Source: Cristatella mucedo (lineage: Eukaryota; Bryozoa; Phylactolaemata; Cristatellidae). From it: a DNA stretch of 64,000 bases. A program made the position numbers and the translations under genes. The stretch spans positions 2,081,001-2,145,000 of the forward strand of contig WPIO01000048.1 of assembly GCA_009760855.2 (NCBI GenBank), given 5' to 3'. Below, piece by piece: positions 33,101 to 44,282 of the stretch (position 1 is the stretch's first letter; each line of letters begins with the position of its first letter). A model generated the notes under the pieces. The model made no database searches, was not told where the DNA came from, and saw nothing but the letters and a program-made list of their open reading frames with translations.

Positions 33101-36100
33101 GTGGAGCAGCACCCGACGTAGAAATGGTGGAGCGTGGGCAAGGACCCGACCAAATCGAGGTTAGTGGTTGCCATCATAAGCTGTAGTTGTGTTCGAGATT
33201 CTTTTTTCTGCCAAAGCTATTGGAGCCTCGGCTGCATATTGTAGGCATGGTTTGTTAAGTTCACTAGGTTTATCGGTTTACATGATGTACAAATACCGAT
33301 GGCTACACCAGAGGCTTCACCTATTTTCCATCATGCTTGAGGGCAGTGTCTGCTTCTGACTAATGACCCCAATGTTTGCTTTCTCCAAAGCCCCCCCCCC
33401 ATTCTAGTTCACGAAGTTCTGTGCTTGCATGCGAAAGCATGTCCCTTGCTGCAAACTCGCTGCTGCTATTTGTGTGTAATGTCTTGCGTTATCTGAAAAG
33501 CTGCTGTTGCCATTGGCTCTGTGTGCTGGAGCTGGTCGTTGTACCACTTACCACAATCGTGGAGCAGCTCTGTGACCGGTGGCTGCCGGTTGTTAATGCC
33601 GCTAATCTGAGTGGGGCTGCATGCGCTGTGTTCCTGCTGCAGCTGGCCACTTTCGGCAGGACCAGCAGTGTACACCACGGCTCCTGTCACCTTGGTCACT
33701 GCGTGAATATCTGCCGAAAGCAAACATTGTGCTGGCGCCTGATTTCTAGGCTGATTCTGCCGTCGGTCAAGATTCGATCGCTCAGGGCTATGGAAATTTG
33801 TCATCTCTAATACTCCTTACCGACATTAAATCATTGGCTCCGGAAGCAGGTGCGCCAACCACCGACTCACGGCAGGATAGTAATCTCGATACCAGTGTTC
33901 CAGGACCTTCCCGTGAACGTGAACGTGCCATTCCGACACGGAGTCGAAGGTGGAGTCCATACAATGTCTCAAATAACCACCGAGAAGGTAGAGGAACTTT
34001 CCTGCTACAGTCAACTAACGTTTGCTGCTTGGCCCAGCTAGAGACTTTAAATCGTCACTTACTTTACCTGTGGTATTTTAGATGACATGAATGAGGATTA
34101 TTGTGCCGTGTGCCACAACGGCGGTGAGCTAATGTGCTGCGATACATGCCCTAAAGTGTATCACATGCAGTGTCATGTTCCAGAACTCTCTCTTCCTCAC
34201 AGGTAAGCCTCGATGACTGGCGATCGTCTTGTGCTATCAATTTCCAGATGTGTGCAAGTGCCTTCTCCTGCGTAACGGAGCACCCTCCCACTTGTTGCTA
34301 CCGGCTCACTGCAACTATGCTCTAGCTGGTTTATGTGTAGCTAAGTCGGGCAATCGATGCTGGCATCAAGAATAGTACCGGATTGCTGAATTTTCTTACG
34401 AAATTATGGCAATCTGCTTCTGGGAAGCAGAAAAACAAGCAAAATGCTAAGGCACGATATCTGTGTTTTGGGAAAATCGCCGCGTGTCTGTGGGTGCACG
34501 TTTGCATGTGTGTGGGTGCATGCATGCCTGCACGCTTGCTTGCATGTGGTCGTAGCACGATGCGTTGCATCGATGTGGTGCAACAACTTATTCACCACCT
34601 ATAGTCCTCCATGTTATTTCCTCCGACGTTCTGTGTGCACGACCGAATGGCCAGAAACAAGCAAACTTTTACCTTGGGGATTAACTCGAGTACTTTTGTG
34701 TAAACTTTATATGAACTTAAAGCTTGTTGATTGAAAAATCCTGCAATGCCATCACAGGAAGGTCCTCTTGCTTGGAAGGTAAAGTCAGAGCTTGATATTG
34801 GGCGAAGCCGACACTTTAACAGTAGAGCTAACCCTGTAGCATAATGATTCAGCTGCAAGTAGCACTTTGTTTCGATATGAACCAGAAGGATCTTCACGGG
34901 ATGGCTATGATGAGCATAATCGAACTATCAGTTGATTCTTCTTTTGTGTACTGTGCTGTTTCCAGAGGAGGAGAAAGTGGAGCTGAGCACGTGCTGGCTT
35001 CCTGTTTCAAGGGCCTTAAGGTAGTATCTCTCGGCCTTGTGACTGACCGGTACTGGTGTTTTTGTCAGCGACTCCCTGCCATTACATGCCTGCATTTTTG
35101 GGGGCTGCTTCTTGCAATCGACGGTTCATCTGCAGTCTGTGTAGCTGTTTTTCGCTCAAGCACGTGCTGAATTTGGTGTCATCCATGCCAACTCCTGCTA
35201 ATCTAATTTCGGCTGACCTGCCGTTCGTAGCTCTGACAGGTGGAGCTGTTCGTTGTGCATGTCAGAAAATGGCATAGAGCCACATGCTGCCAACAGCAAT
35301 GCACTGCACCCAGCAGCTGTAGGTGCATCTGCATCGACTGAAGAGCCAGCCACTGGCAAGCGAAAAGCTCCCTTAGGACTGACCGACATCGAAATTAAGG
35401 TGAGCAAGCCGCTGCTTCTTCTCATGAATCAGCCATTCTGGTGGCACCACTTTTCATTGGGCAATACAGTACCCCCTATTCAAACTATTGCTGGCCGTGC
35501 TTGTTGACTGCCACAGTTGGCGGTGCCTCACATCAGCTGTAGCAGTCGATGGGAGCACCTTACTCGTAGGATGGCATTTTTGAAAGGGCGTGGCCGTGCG
35601 GATTTTGATATCAGATATCGCAGTTGCTTCGTAAATTTTTTGCAAACGATTGTGCCTTACGATGAAATGCTTCTTGCAGATGTGCGAGCACATTCTTCTG
35701 CAACTCTTCTGTCATAAGAGCAGTGTGCCGTTTCATTTTCCCGTCCAGAAAACGGTGAGCAATCGTTGGCGTCTTCCCTATACAAAAGCCCTCACTGTCC
35801 ACCAGGGCTAGCTTTGCACCCTCTGCGTTATTGGTTTTTTTTTGCTGGCGTCTCATCTGTGTATTGTTCACGTGCACTTCACTGAGCCTCCTATTTGGGT
35901 TTGCTTGGCAAAGTATTTCAATTGAAGTGTGTGTCATTTGGTCATTTAGGTGCCGAACTACTACAAGTTGATCAAGGAACCAATTGATTTCACCAGTATT
36001 AAAAAGAAACTGCAGCGTCAGCACTTCAACCACTACATGAATTTGTCAGAGTTCATTGCTGACGTAAACTTGGTTTTTGCCAACTGTTTGACGTATAATC

Positions 36101-36445
36101 CGGTAGGCTGGCCGATGGACGCAACGGTATTTACCCCTGACCAGGTCCATCTCATCTCACCTTGCTGTATCCTCAAACTGATTCTTCTGTCTGCAGTGCA
36201 TCTCGCTTATGCCTTGTCTGCATTGATGCAGCCTCCTCATCTTAATCTTCCCGTAGGCTGAATCCGAATTGGCTGCAGTTGCAAAGGCAGTGCACGACTG
36301 CTTTGTCGACTTGGTTCGACAGCTGATGCCGCACCTTATTGACGATGCAATAAAAGTGAGGAAGCCGGAAGACGTGATGAACAAGAATGCACTGAAGAAG
36401 AAAAAGTCGTTAGGCACCGAGTCGCCTCTTCTTCACATCCATTAG
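27020..36445 (+). CDS. TRIM33: TIF1-family transcription co-regulator (TRIM24/TRIM33/Bonus type), complete gene, 11 exons
   Basis: Exons 27020-27194, 29181-30323, 31350-31518, 32664-32802, 32899-33159, 33876-33987, 34082-34202, 35240-35399, 35680-35754, 35950-36102 and 36257-36445 join in one frame with GT/AG ends, giving 898 residues. Domains in order: C3HC4 RING (residues 19-66, split by intron 1), B-box 1 (about 94-135), B-box 2 (about 150-185), coiled coil (about 195-300), a TIF1-specific segment, a Ser/Ala/Thr-rich linker, a C4HC3 PHD finger (about 673-713) and a bromodomain (about 761-860). This order is diagnostic of TIF1 proteins, which act in the nucleus as chromatin-reading co-regulators with E3 ubiquitin or SUMO ligase activity. 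It is shorter than human TRIM33 (about 1,100 residues) mainly in the linker, where a missed exon is possible. I cannot say which vertebrate paralogue is closest. No frameshifts are needed. Confidence 0.9.
27195..29180 (+). other. TIF1 intron 1
   Basis: About 2 kb, splitting the RING domain. It contains a tandem 19-bp duplication (TTAGTGCATGTTTTAAGCG at 29099 and 29118) just before the acceptor. I found no L2 or SINE copy in it. Confidence 0.55.
29181..30323 (+). CDS. TRIM33: TIF1 exon 2: end of RING, B-boxes, coiled coil, TIF1 middle region
   Basis: The acceptor TTGGCAG ends at 29180. Exon 2 opens with SVECPQCKG, giving the last two RING cysteines. Two B-boxes follow (CVACDEG..., and [17 protein letters not shown] with [12 protein letters not shown]). 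After them come a charged coiled coil and the TIF1-type segment ending with [19 protein letters not shown]. The 3' part is Ser/Thr/Ala/Val-rich. The donor CAG|GTATGG begins at 30324, phase 1. The frame is open upstream of 29181 to 28715, but that part is intron. Confidence 0.9.
31350..31518 (+). CDS. TRIM33: TIF1 exon 3: Ser/Thr-rich linker
   Basis: Acceptor GATTGCAG ends at 31349 and donor AAGTAAGA begins at 31519; it enters in phase 1 and leaves in phase 2. The product is a Ser/Thr-rich linker. It contains TSVSL, which resembles but does not match the HP1-binding PxVxL box of vertebrate TIF1. Confidence 0.75.
31765..31945 (+). repeat. L2 C-terminal fragment in TIF1 intron 3
   Basis: TCTTCTGGCCAGTGCAGTAAG, AAAACTCTACAGCTAGGCTTG and ACGCCACTTATCACCGACC match the L2 segment that encodes LLAG...QNSAARLVCRE and LLADLHWL. 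It is diverged, without a tail. Confidence 0.6.
32664..32802 (+). CDS. TRIM33: TIF1 exon 4: linker
   Basis: A T-rich acceptor (TTATTTTTTTAG) ends at 32663. The frame compatible with exon 3 runs to donor AAG|GTCGGT at 32803; GTGAAG at 32797 is an alternative donor in the same phase, two residues shorter. The product is hydrophilic with Ala, Ser and Arg. Confidence 0.6.
32899..33159 (+). CDS. TRIM33: TIF1 exon 5: acidic/Ser-rich linker
   Basis: Acceptor GCCTGCAG ends at 32898, donor GAG|GTTAGT begins at 33160, and the exon is exactly 87 codons, phase 0 at both ends. The product is rich in Asp, Glu, Ser, Ala and Gln, consistent with the disordered region before the PHD finger. Confidence 0.65.
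33876..33987 (+). CDS. TRIM33: TIF1 exon 6: linker before PHD
   Basis: Acceptor CACGGCAG ends at 33875 and donor GAAG|GTAGAG makes the exon end in phase 1, so that the split Asp codon joins DDMNEDYC of the PHD exon. Another acceptor (GAAGCAG ending at 33849) opens a different frame that cannot join the PHD exon correctly. Confidence 0.65.
34082..34202 (+). CDS. TRIM33: TIF1 exon 7: PHD finger, main part
   Basis: Reads [20 protein letters not shown] then [14 protein letters not shown]. It shows the C-x2-C, C-x2-C and H-x2-C zinc ligands and the NGGEL motif typical of TIF1 PHD fingers that bind the H3 tail. Acceptor TATTTTAG ends at 34081 and donor CACAG|GTAAGC begins at 34203. Confidence 0.9.
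34203..35239 (+). other. TIF1 intron 7
   Basis: A 1.0-kb intron that splits the PHD finger. It contains a TG/CATG-rich patch at 34480-34560 and no recognised gene or repeat. Confidence 0.5.
35240..35399 (+). CDS. TRIM33: TIF1 exon 8: end of PHD and basic linker
   Basis: Acceptor CTGACAG ends at 35239. The exon completes the PHD with [12 protein letters not shown] (the last two cysteines) and continues as a linker to [16 protein letters not shown]. Donor AAG|GTGAGC begins at 35400, phase 0. Confidence 0.85.
35680..35754 (+). CDS. TRIM33: TIF1 exon 9: first bromodomain helix
   Basis: A 25-codon exon between TTCTTGCAG and ACG|GTGAGC reads [20 protein letters not shown], which aligns with the start of the TIF1 bromodomain (the helix ending in FxxPV). 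The phase is 0 on both sides. Confidence 0.85.
35950..36102 (+). CDS. TRIM33: TIF1 exon 10: bromodomain core
   Basis: Reads [20 protein letters not shown] then a long helix ending in [21 protein letters not shown] is the bromodomain ZA-loop signature, and the Asn of TYNP is at the place of the conserved acetyl-lysine-contacting Asn. Donor GTAGGC begins at 36103. Confidence 0.9.
36257..36445 (+). CDS. TRIM33: TIF1 exon 11: end of bromodomain, stop
   Basis: Acceptor TTCCCGTAG ends at 36256. The last bromodomain helix ([20 protein letters not shown]) and a basic NKNALKKKK tail run to TAG at 36443-36445. Confidence 0.85.
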   Translation, partial: AESELAAVAKAVHDCFVDLVRQLMPHLIDDAIKVRKPEDVMNKNALKKKKSLGTESPLLHIH

Positions 36446-36664
36446 CTTAACGTTCGTGCCTGTTGTGCTTGGTCTGTTGGAGTTGCAGCCTCCCCCCCCC
36501 CCCTCTAACGAACTGCCTAAACGGTTTCGTTGTGTGCTTGGATGCTGGCTCCACATGGAGGCTGGCTGCATACTGGTACGTCCTGTAACGGTCGTGTGTG
36601 ATTTCGGGGGCTGCCAAGGCTTCCTTCCTTTGACTCGGTCATACGTGCTGCCTTGGCTGCCTGT

Positions 36665-36670
36665 AATAAA
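36665..36670 (+). terminator. Polyadenylation signal AATAAA of the TIF1 gene
   Basis: AATAAA 220 bases after the TIF1 stop codon. Alternative sites (ATTAAA near 37090) exist downstream. Confidence 0.5.
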
Positions 36671-37449
36671 TCGCACCCCTTTTATCTTCTCTCCTTATCC
36701 GTCGTTATGACAGTATAATTTTGACGGCCTTGTAATCTAGGCATACAACCGTGCTTTCGTGCATGCCGTGGTATCATAGCGATGTGCAGTCCTTGCATGT
36801 GAAGGCATTATGTAGCAGGCCCCTTCGTGGTCTCCTTCACGTATACCATGAGACAGTCATTTTTCTGTGTTTGCAGTATAAGCAGGCTGAACTTTGTTCT
36901 ACCGAGTGTACCGCAGTGTTTTTCTGATGTTAACTGCACTATTATCATATTATACCATCTTAAGCTTGAGTCAGCTTTCCAAGCGTAGTATGACATGTTT
37001 GTGCTTCCCGTGTAGTGATGCTCTGTATGCACACCGGATAGCTATTTTGTCATGATCTCGTGTCTTTCTTGCTTAAGAAGTTTTTGTTATTAAAATATGC
37101 TGATTCGTCTGCACCTGCAGTCGTCTTGAATAAGTGGTATGCCTAATTTAATGGCCCATACAGATTCCTAATTTGTGAAACTGTCGACAGGTTTCTCTAG
37201 CGTTACTGAGCACCGAGTTTTTACCTTTAAATTTGGGTGACCTGAATAACATGCAGATGAGTATGCCCCTTGACCAAAGACATACCGATAGGTATGTACG
37301 ATTTATCTTGCGATAAACGTGGGCCACGTTACTAAAGTGTTTACGACGAAGTATTTTGGGACGGTATCGGCTGAAAGAAGCAAAAGTAACTAGGTGCAGT
37401 TCGCAAGTACTGAGGCTCGGCCATATGAAGTTCCTGTTAAGGTCAAGGC

Positions 37450-37560
37450 CCTAGTTTGGCCCAGGGATAAGGTGCAGCCTTTGACGACCTATGTCGAGCT
37501 CGACCCCTGGGGCATTCGTGAAGCACCTGGATATAGAGGTTGGGGTCGCTAAGTCTGCCA
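37450..37560 (+). repeat. SINE-A copy, diverged
   Basis: TTTGGCCCAGGGATAAGGTGC head, a GAGCTCGACCCCTGG B-box-like segment and AAGCACCTGGATATAGAGG, the start of the L2-like tail. Confidence 0.55.
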
Positions 37561-37989
37561 GACATGAATTGAGACTATAGTTATAGATTACGTAAAAGAC
37601 TTAAATTGAACTCCAAAATCAGCAGGCCTATTCTTACTACCAGCAGCTTAAATCATCGCAGAACTAATCGTACGGAGAAGCCGAGGGAGATGCAATGTAG
37701 CATGGCTATGGCATCTAATTGGGCATGTAGGCCAACAGAATGCTAAATAGTGCGACAGCGAGTAGCAAGTGCCAATTACACCATGAAAGTTCGTATGTAT
37801 AGGCTAGCTATGTCGTCAGCATGCCTATAGCTGCCAGAGAAACAGGCCATGTAGAGTTGGTTTCCTTAGAGATCACCACTTACTCTTTCGTTTGATTCAT
37901 TTTCTATTGTCCCAGTAGGCCGTACTTGCAATTGGGCTTTTTCGCCTAGTGAATACAAGGATTTAAGGAATCAAGTGGTCGGCATGGAT

Positions 37990-38560
37990 ATATTCCAGTT
38001 TTGTACCTTGTAGAGGCACAGTCTTTACAGGATCATTGGGACCTCTCATATGCCGGTGGCCTTACCAGTAAACCGGCGTTTGCGACACCACTGGAACTCA
38101 TGTCTTTAATTGTCAGCTATGGAGACGTGTTTCCTAGTTTGAGTATTGCCCTGCAGGTTCTTCTCACCATAGCTGTATCAGTCCCCATTTGTGAACGTTA
38201 CTTTAGCTGTTAAAATTTAGCAGGCTAGAGGTCTTATCTGAGAGCACCAATGGGGCAAGGTCGACTCTCCGATTTGGTCTAGTTAAGCATAGAGAAACAC
38301 CGGAAAGTATTGACTTTAAACGTATTGACAAACTGTAATAAACCAGTTTTCCACGTTTAGGGCCAGGAAGATTCAAGTCAAAACTGTGACAGCTACCTTG
38401 TAACTTTACTACAGTAAGTCAAAACTTTCTCAATCTGATAGGCCTGCTTGCATAGCTTTTGCAGTTCTTCTATGGTGGAGATTTTTCACAGCAATTTTTG
38501 ACATGAGGGGTTGCTATTTGTAGTTTTGTCGCCGGCGAAAAAAAGGTCTCACTACGGCTC
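37990..38560 (+). pseudogene. hAT transposase 3' end, second copy
   Basis: Reads TPLELMSLIVSYGDVFPSLS, then SVPICERYFSC and a stop, followed in another frame by a YLRAPMGQG-like segment: the hAT C-terminal dimerisation domain. The non-coding sequence then follows 23741-23937. Only the 3' end is present; stops and shifts make it inactive. Confidence 0.7.
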
Positions 38561-40725
38561 TGGCGGAACGTCTAACCTCATTGCTAACCAAACGGACGGT
38601 CACAAACCGCGTCTTCCCAGCAGCTTGACATGGTGACTTGGTGGTTATTCAAGGGTCTGCCACGGACGCGTGGACAAGACCACTGAGGAAAATCTTAATT
38701 TTCCGGCTTATTAGTAGCTGTGTGTCTGGAATGGAGCCTACCGAACAAACTGCTGGAAGTTGGGCTTTGCTACTTTCTAGTCCCTAGCAGTACGTCACGA
38801 CCGAAAGCTCAGTTCCTATATCGGTGGTATTCATTAATCATCCGCTCACAGCAGGCGATCTGTACTTACCGAAGTCGTCGACTAGGTGGGTGATCGGTAG
38901 TGGTAGATGGACAATCGAACTGCTACTGAAGCTGCAAGTGACATAATGCATCTCCCTTCTCTGCCACCTCGGCCATTCTCTCCATCTCCCCTCTCCTTCG
39001 TCTGCCAGCGTCACCCAGTTGCCACTCGAGTCGTCGACTAAAAACGAAACCACAGGAAGCGGTCGGATATCGCGGCTACTTAGTGGCCTTTTCCTGCCAT
39101 CTTTGCTATGCATCTACTCGAGATCGGTGTGTGAGAAGAAGATATAGTAACGCCAAATCTGGCGCCATGCGCCGGCTCGGCTTACTTAACGGACAGTCAA
39201 TATGGCGGCTAGCGTAAGCCGTGCCAACTCAGCGAACACTAAACGAGTAAACTGGTGGTGGTGTGGAAAGTAGAAGTGGAAATTCCGCCCTTGGTTGTTA
39301 GTTCGACCACGGTGGCTTGATACTCGTTCGATGGCCAATTATGGCCCTTCGACGTCTGCTTTTGAACCAGTCGCTGGATTGTGGCCTTTGATTTAGCGGC
39401 TGCCTTCCAATATTTTTAACGCCCTAACCCTTTGATATGCAGTTCTGACTGCATCTCTTGATGAGGATCCGGTATTATATCCGGTATCCAGAACGAGACA
39501 GAAGGGCTTGAGGAGCGAGCAAGAGAGTGCCAGCTCGAGATAGTGCTGGAGGTGGAGATTCGCCTTATTGAGACCTTCGTGTGTAAAGCACGTGCCGGCT
39601 TCTGGGTCTGATGCAAGGAGTTGGCATTTTGGTTATAGTGAACCTACTTCTAAGCTACTTGAGTCGTATGTGTTTCCCTCACCGAGACCGGATGGGACAG
39701 CTCAAGACTTGGGAAGACTTAACGACGACTTAAAAGCTAAGCGCTGTTCCACTTTTTGGCACCAGACTCATACAATTCTGAACAAACAACCAATCGTAGG
39801 CCTTGTCGAGTGCTGCCTTCTAAGAAAACTGGTTAGAAAAGCATGGCGGAAGACTTGACCAGTTAAATCATTGAAGTGTTCCATGAGAGTATCTGCCTGC
39901 AGAAAATGATGAGCTGGTCATATAAGACTCATAAGACATATTATATGACATATTATGAGCCGGCGGGCAATAAAGGCAATCAAGGAAGGTTCACATTCAA
40001 AAGGAGATTCGTCACTGGGGTGGACATTTCCTACCTCCCTGAAAATGGCAAGTTCTCCATGACTGCTCTAGGGGAGGAGAGTGTTGGAATGAGTAGGAGG
40101 AAAAAACTGATCGCCTAAACTTCATGTAATAATCAAGACTGAAGCATGGCATAAGTGGGCATATGCAAGACTCACGATGTAAAAGCGGCTTTAACCGGCT
40201 GCTGTCCGACACAGAAATTTCTTTGAGTCGCTGTCGACAGTCAGAATAGGCTCATTCGCTGTGCAACCCTTGACGGATTTGAGGGTCTTTTTATCAATAG
40301 AAGGCAGATAGTAAAGAGCCGAAGTGCGAATAGCAGGCCGAAATTGCCCGCATGTATACCCAAGACGAGTCTCTCAAGTTTCATTTTTTCTACGCAACTG
40401 CCCAGTTTTTGCTCTGCTTCCTTACCACTGCACATACGATAGGCAGGACGGGTCGGACAGGCAAGGCCGTGCAAGATCGTCCTGGAATCCTCGACTGGCC
40501 GCGGGCCAGACCGAGATGAGAGAAGTGCTGCACAGCTAATCAGACAGAAACTCCACCTCTTCTAGCCTCTACCAGCAGCCGATACTCGGAGCAGCCAGCA
40601 GTGGCCTTCCGCTTCCTGCAAGAGGTTGCTTCGAAATAGAAGTGCAAAGACTTTGATTTCGCATTAGAGTGCCTTTTCAATATTGGTCCGATCGGCGGCA
40701 GGCACAGGTCTTAAGCACTCGCATT
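38561..40725. other. No gene supported; one promoter-like spot
   Basis: Mostly unassigned. At 39197-39209 CAATATGGCGGCT resembles a YY1 site overlapping an ATG (39202) that opens a 23-codon ORF starting MAASVSRANSANTKR. It could be a first exon, but no downstream exon was found. ORFs at 39568-40118 show no known motif. Confidence 0.3.
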
Positions 40726-40727
40726 TC

Positions 40728-41318
40728 ACTAATAATAATAATTCACTTGATAAAGCGCCCTCAGAGAACTAATCTCTTTCTGGGCGCTTTACATTTGCTG
40801 TAAAGTGAAATGCAATTGAATGGTAAGTAAAATCATGCTTGAAAGACAAACAAAATGAATAATATGGTTAGGGGTGACATGCACAGGATCAGCATGCAAA
40901 TGTGGTTAGTGGCAGCATGCGCAGTGTCAGCACGCATAAGCACATCAAGGACGAATCATAGGGACCCACTAAATGCTGTCCTAAATAGGTGTGTTTCTAG
41001 GTTCCTTTTAAATGTGGTCAGGTCAGGGGATGTTATGACGAAGGTCGGGAGGGAGTTCCAGGCTTTGGGAGCATATGAACTAAATGCACAGTCTCCAAAG
41101 GATTTAAGGTTTGTATGAGGTATTTCTAGACTGTTGGATTCGGAAAAGCGGGTGGTACGATGCTTGGCCTGATGGGGTAGTATATCTGACAGATAGGCTG
41201 GAGCCATAGAATGAAGGGACCTAAAAGTGAGCGACAAAACCTTGAAGTCAATCCGTTGCTTGACTGGTAGCCAGTGCAGGTCGGCGAGAAGTGGAGTAAT
41301 GTGGCAACTGCGAGTGGC
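40728..41318 (-). repeat. L2 3' end, minus strand, subfamily A
   Basis: (AAT)n, the tail, 3' UTR and C-terminal coding sequence. The minus frame reads SCHITPLLADLHWLPVKQRI and AFSSYAPKAWNSLP. It is sharply cut at about 41316, inside the CHITP segment. It is very similar to 63.2-63.8 kb. Confidence 0.75.
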
Positions 41319-41319
41319 A

Positions 41320-41990
41320 ACTTCACTGTCTCCTGAGCAGTCCACGCCGTTTCAAAACGTTCCAGAATTGAAAGGAAGTTGGTGAATTATCGGCCGGGCG
41401 TGGTCATAATAGTGTAATAGTGGAACGTGTAAGAAATGCTCTCAAGTCCTCAAAGGACCGACCCTAAGAATGTGCCAGTTGGTTGTGCTGGCTCCCAGAT
41501 GCGTTACAGCGAGCGCGGTCTGGCACCACTCACACGAGCAGTGGGCATCGCATCGCGTGGAGGAGAAAGCCTGAGTATAGGACCCCTGTAGTTTATTACT
41601 TTGCTGTTCATGAGCTTGCCGGTGGTTCTTAACAAATGCTAGACGGTCTTCGGCCACTAGAGGCAACACTGTCCACGAATAGAAGTCGCTCCTAGGGAAA
41701 TATAGTAATAAAGCAGGGACCCGAACAAAGGTGGTGAACCTGTGCTGGTTAGTCGGAACCGTCGGTAATGGTAAACACTGTGCAGCGAAACCAAATTGCG
41801 ATATCAAACAAGCTTCTGCCCTTCGTGATTAGTGGCTGAGAGTTGGAGCCAGTTCCTTGGGTGACCATTGACAAAATCAGACAAAAATCAAATATTCGGA
41901 AAGAAATGTTCAAACCTTATCGGATAAGCAGAAAATGGCTCACGGTATTAAGTCTAAAAAGTTCTACGAAGTAACCTGCTAGACTCTCGT
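41320..41990. other. No gene seen
   Basis: Unassigned sequence between two minus-strand L2 copies. Confidence 0.35.
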
Positions 41991-42785
41991 AATAATAGTA
42001 GTGCATTCCTATAGCACCCTCAGAGAACCGAATCTGTTTCTAGGCACTTTACGGATGCTGTATATAAACCATTACCAAATGATAGGTGGTAACCTCTGCA
42101 AGCAGCAGAATAGTGTAAGCAAGTATGTACACACGAAAATTCCATAAAAAACCCCACAAATGCTGTAATATACAGGTACGTTTTAAGCATCTTTTAAAAT
42201 TTCGCCATGTCATGGGACGTGAAGTGCGTCGGTAGTGAGTTCAGGGCCTTGACAGCATAGGAACTAAAGGCACGGTCTCCGATGTTTTGAGGTATCTACA
42301 AGGTACGGCTAAACGATTCGAGTCAGAACAGATTGTACGATTCTTCGCCAGATGGGGAGAAGATCTTATACGTATGCTGGAGCCAGAGAATAAAGGGAGC
42401 TAAAAGTAAGTGACAGAACCTTAAAGTCGATGCGTTGCTTGGCAATTTTATGAAGCTGAAAGTAGGCAGACTTGACTGTGGATCTGATGTGGTCGTCTAA
42501 TAATAGATCACGTTGGAACAAGACACTTAGATTGCATGCAGATTCAACAGGAGATATGCTGGCGGAGCCGATTTTGAGCCTTGGATTCTCCAATTTATGA
42601 ATCACACTTGGTTTGCCCATAACTAGTAAGTTTGTTTTGTCGTCAATAAATTGAAGAAAGTGTTCTGTCATCATTGAGCAGATATCGTCAATACATGAAG
42701 CAAGTATATTTAGAGAATTCGACATGCTGGAGGGCTGGGAAGGATCAAAGTAAAGGTACAACTGGGTGTCATCTGCAAAGAAGTA
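41991..42785 (-). pseudogene. L2 3' half, minus strand, older copy
   Basis: (TAATAATAG), a diverged tail (CTATAGCACCCTCAGAGAACC), then 3' UTR and coding fragments. The minus frame reads PSQPSSMSNSLNILASCIDD and IDDKTNLLVMGKPSVIHKLE, then LAPAYV. It stops just before the YADD region. Confidence 0.7.
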
Positions 42786-42789
42786 TAGG

Positions 42790-43930
42790 CTACACAGTCA
42801 GGACTCGTAGATCTAGTTTTCTTGGAACGCTATAATTTTTTTCAGAGTCGTAGTTTTTCCTTGAAGTCGTATGCCAGAGTTACCGGCACGGGAAACTTAA
42901 TTCAGACGCTAACCTGAGAAGACATCGCCTATTTTAGAAAATTCATATTTTACTCGACGGTCTCCAACCACAAGCACGAGCCTGGCACAACCAACCACAA
43001 ACATAGGAGGTTAGGAATTAAACGTGAAATGCAAGACAAGTTTGTGCCGATTAGTATGCGCTCATTGTGGTGTCCTCTTTTTTAGAAGCAAACCAACCAT
43101 GCAGGCGAATTGAACGGCGCTTACTCCCGTGTCACGTCAACCGAGCGCTATTCCTACTTCAATGCAGCTGTCTAAAAAATATATTGAAGCTTACGGAGAT
43201 GCCCACTAAGCTACATTTAAAATCAAACTTTGTGTAACTACATCACCCAACTTGCTTTGATGTTCACGACACGCTATCACGTCTACCGCATTCTTTGATG
43301 ATCATGCGTAATCATCATCAATATAGTAAATGTGATCATAAAAAGTTAGATGTTTAGAGCTGCACTCACATTGTCCAACTTTATTATGACCACCTCTACA
43401 CTAGCGCTATTACTAAGGGAATTAGGCTCAAATCATAAAAAAGTATCACGAACATCAAATAAGGCTAAAAAAATGGGTGATTCAGTGGTTAAACCGCGTA
43501 AATGTAGCATACGTGAAAGCTGCAGTATAAACAAAGACCTAATAGTAAAATGCTAGAAGAAGTTTTAAATTATCCTAACAAAGCGAAAACAGAAAGAGCA
43601 AACATAAGAAGCAGAGAGTTGGTCACCGCTTTCAATTTCTATTCCTATTCCTACAGCTCTTCATTTTTGCATGACATCCTCATTCTTTCCGGCTTTAAAT
43701 CGTCTAGGCTGCTATTTTTTAGACTGTAGACAAGTTTTTCGTAAGGATTATGGACTAAAGTAAAAGCTCGCTTATATCTTTGACTTTAAAAAATGCCCGG
43801 ACGTTCTTTCGATTTTACAGATTGACACATATATAAGGAGGAAAGATAGATGCTATGGACAAATATGTGGAGACGGAGCCATTGGAAAAATTCCAATTTT
43901 ACGGCTTAAAACGTGGGCATTAATTTTATT
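42790..43930. other. No gene seen
   Basis: AT-rich unassigned sequence with no supported exon. Confidence 0.35.
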
Positions 43931-43939
43931 GCTGACTGG

Positions 43940-44080
43940 ATCTAGCTTGAAACAAGTTCGAGGGTTCCAGTCTTGGTGAGGGAGATTCTGTATTGCCAGC
44001 TGCAAGCTGTAGCCGTAGCCGTAAAGGCTCTTCTTCCGCTACGTAAAAGAGGCTGTTGAATCGTCTAACCTTTAAATTTA
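43940..44080 (+). repeat. SINE-B copy, diverged
   Basis: GTTCGAGGGTTCCAGTC (weak B-box), CTGCAAGCTGTAGCCG, GTAAAGGCTCTTCTTCCGCTACG and AAAGAGGCTGTTGAATCGTC match the SINE-B body. Confidence 0.5.
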
Positions 44081-44278
44081 AATAATTTTTAAAATTTTTA
44101 CGGAGGAAAAAGCACGTTTGTTGTTAAGGACCATGGGTTTTGTGTAAGGGGAATCAAGGCTCTGACATCCGCTTTGGTCTCGGACATTTCGATCCATGCT
44201 CCATCTCTATACGCACCGGTCGCATGAGGTTTGCATTTTATGCAGCACTGCTGTTAAGGGCACACGCCGAGGCTTTTC

Positions 44279-44282
<4 letters not shown>

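Noticed and set aside
32867-33121. 84-codon basic ORF overlapping TIF1 exon 5
   Set aside because: It is in a different frame from the 87-codon exon, which fits the phases of the gene on both sides.
35611-36033. 140-codon minus-strand ORF opposite the TIF1 bromodomain exons
   Set aside because: It is antisense to exons 9 and 10 with well-supported junctions; no motif of its own.
41442-41807. 121-codon minus-strand ORF
   Set aside because: It shows no motif, splice context or repeat relation.
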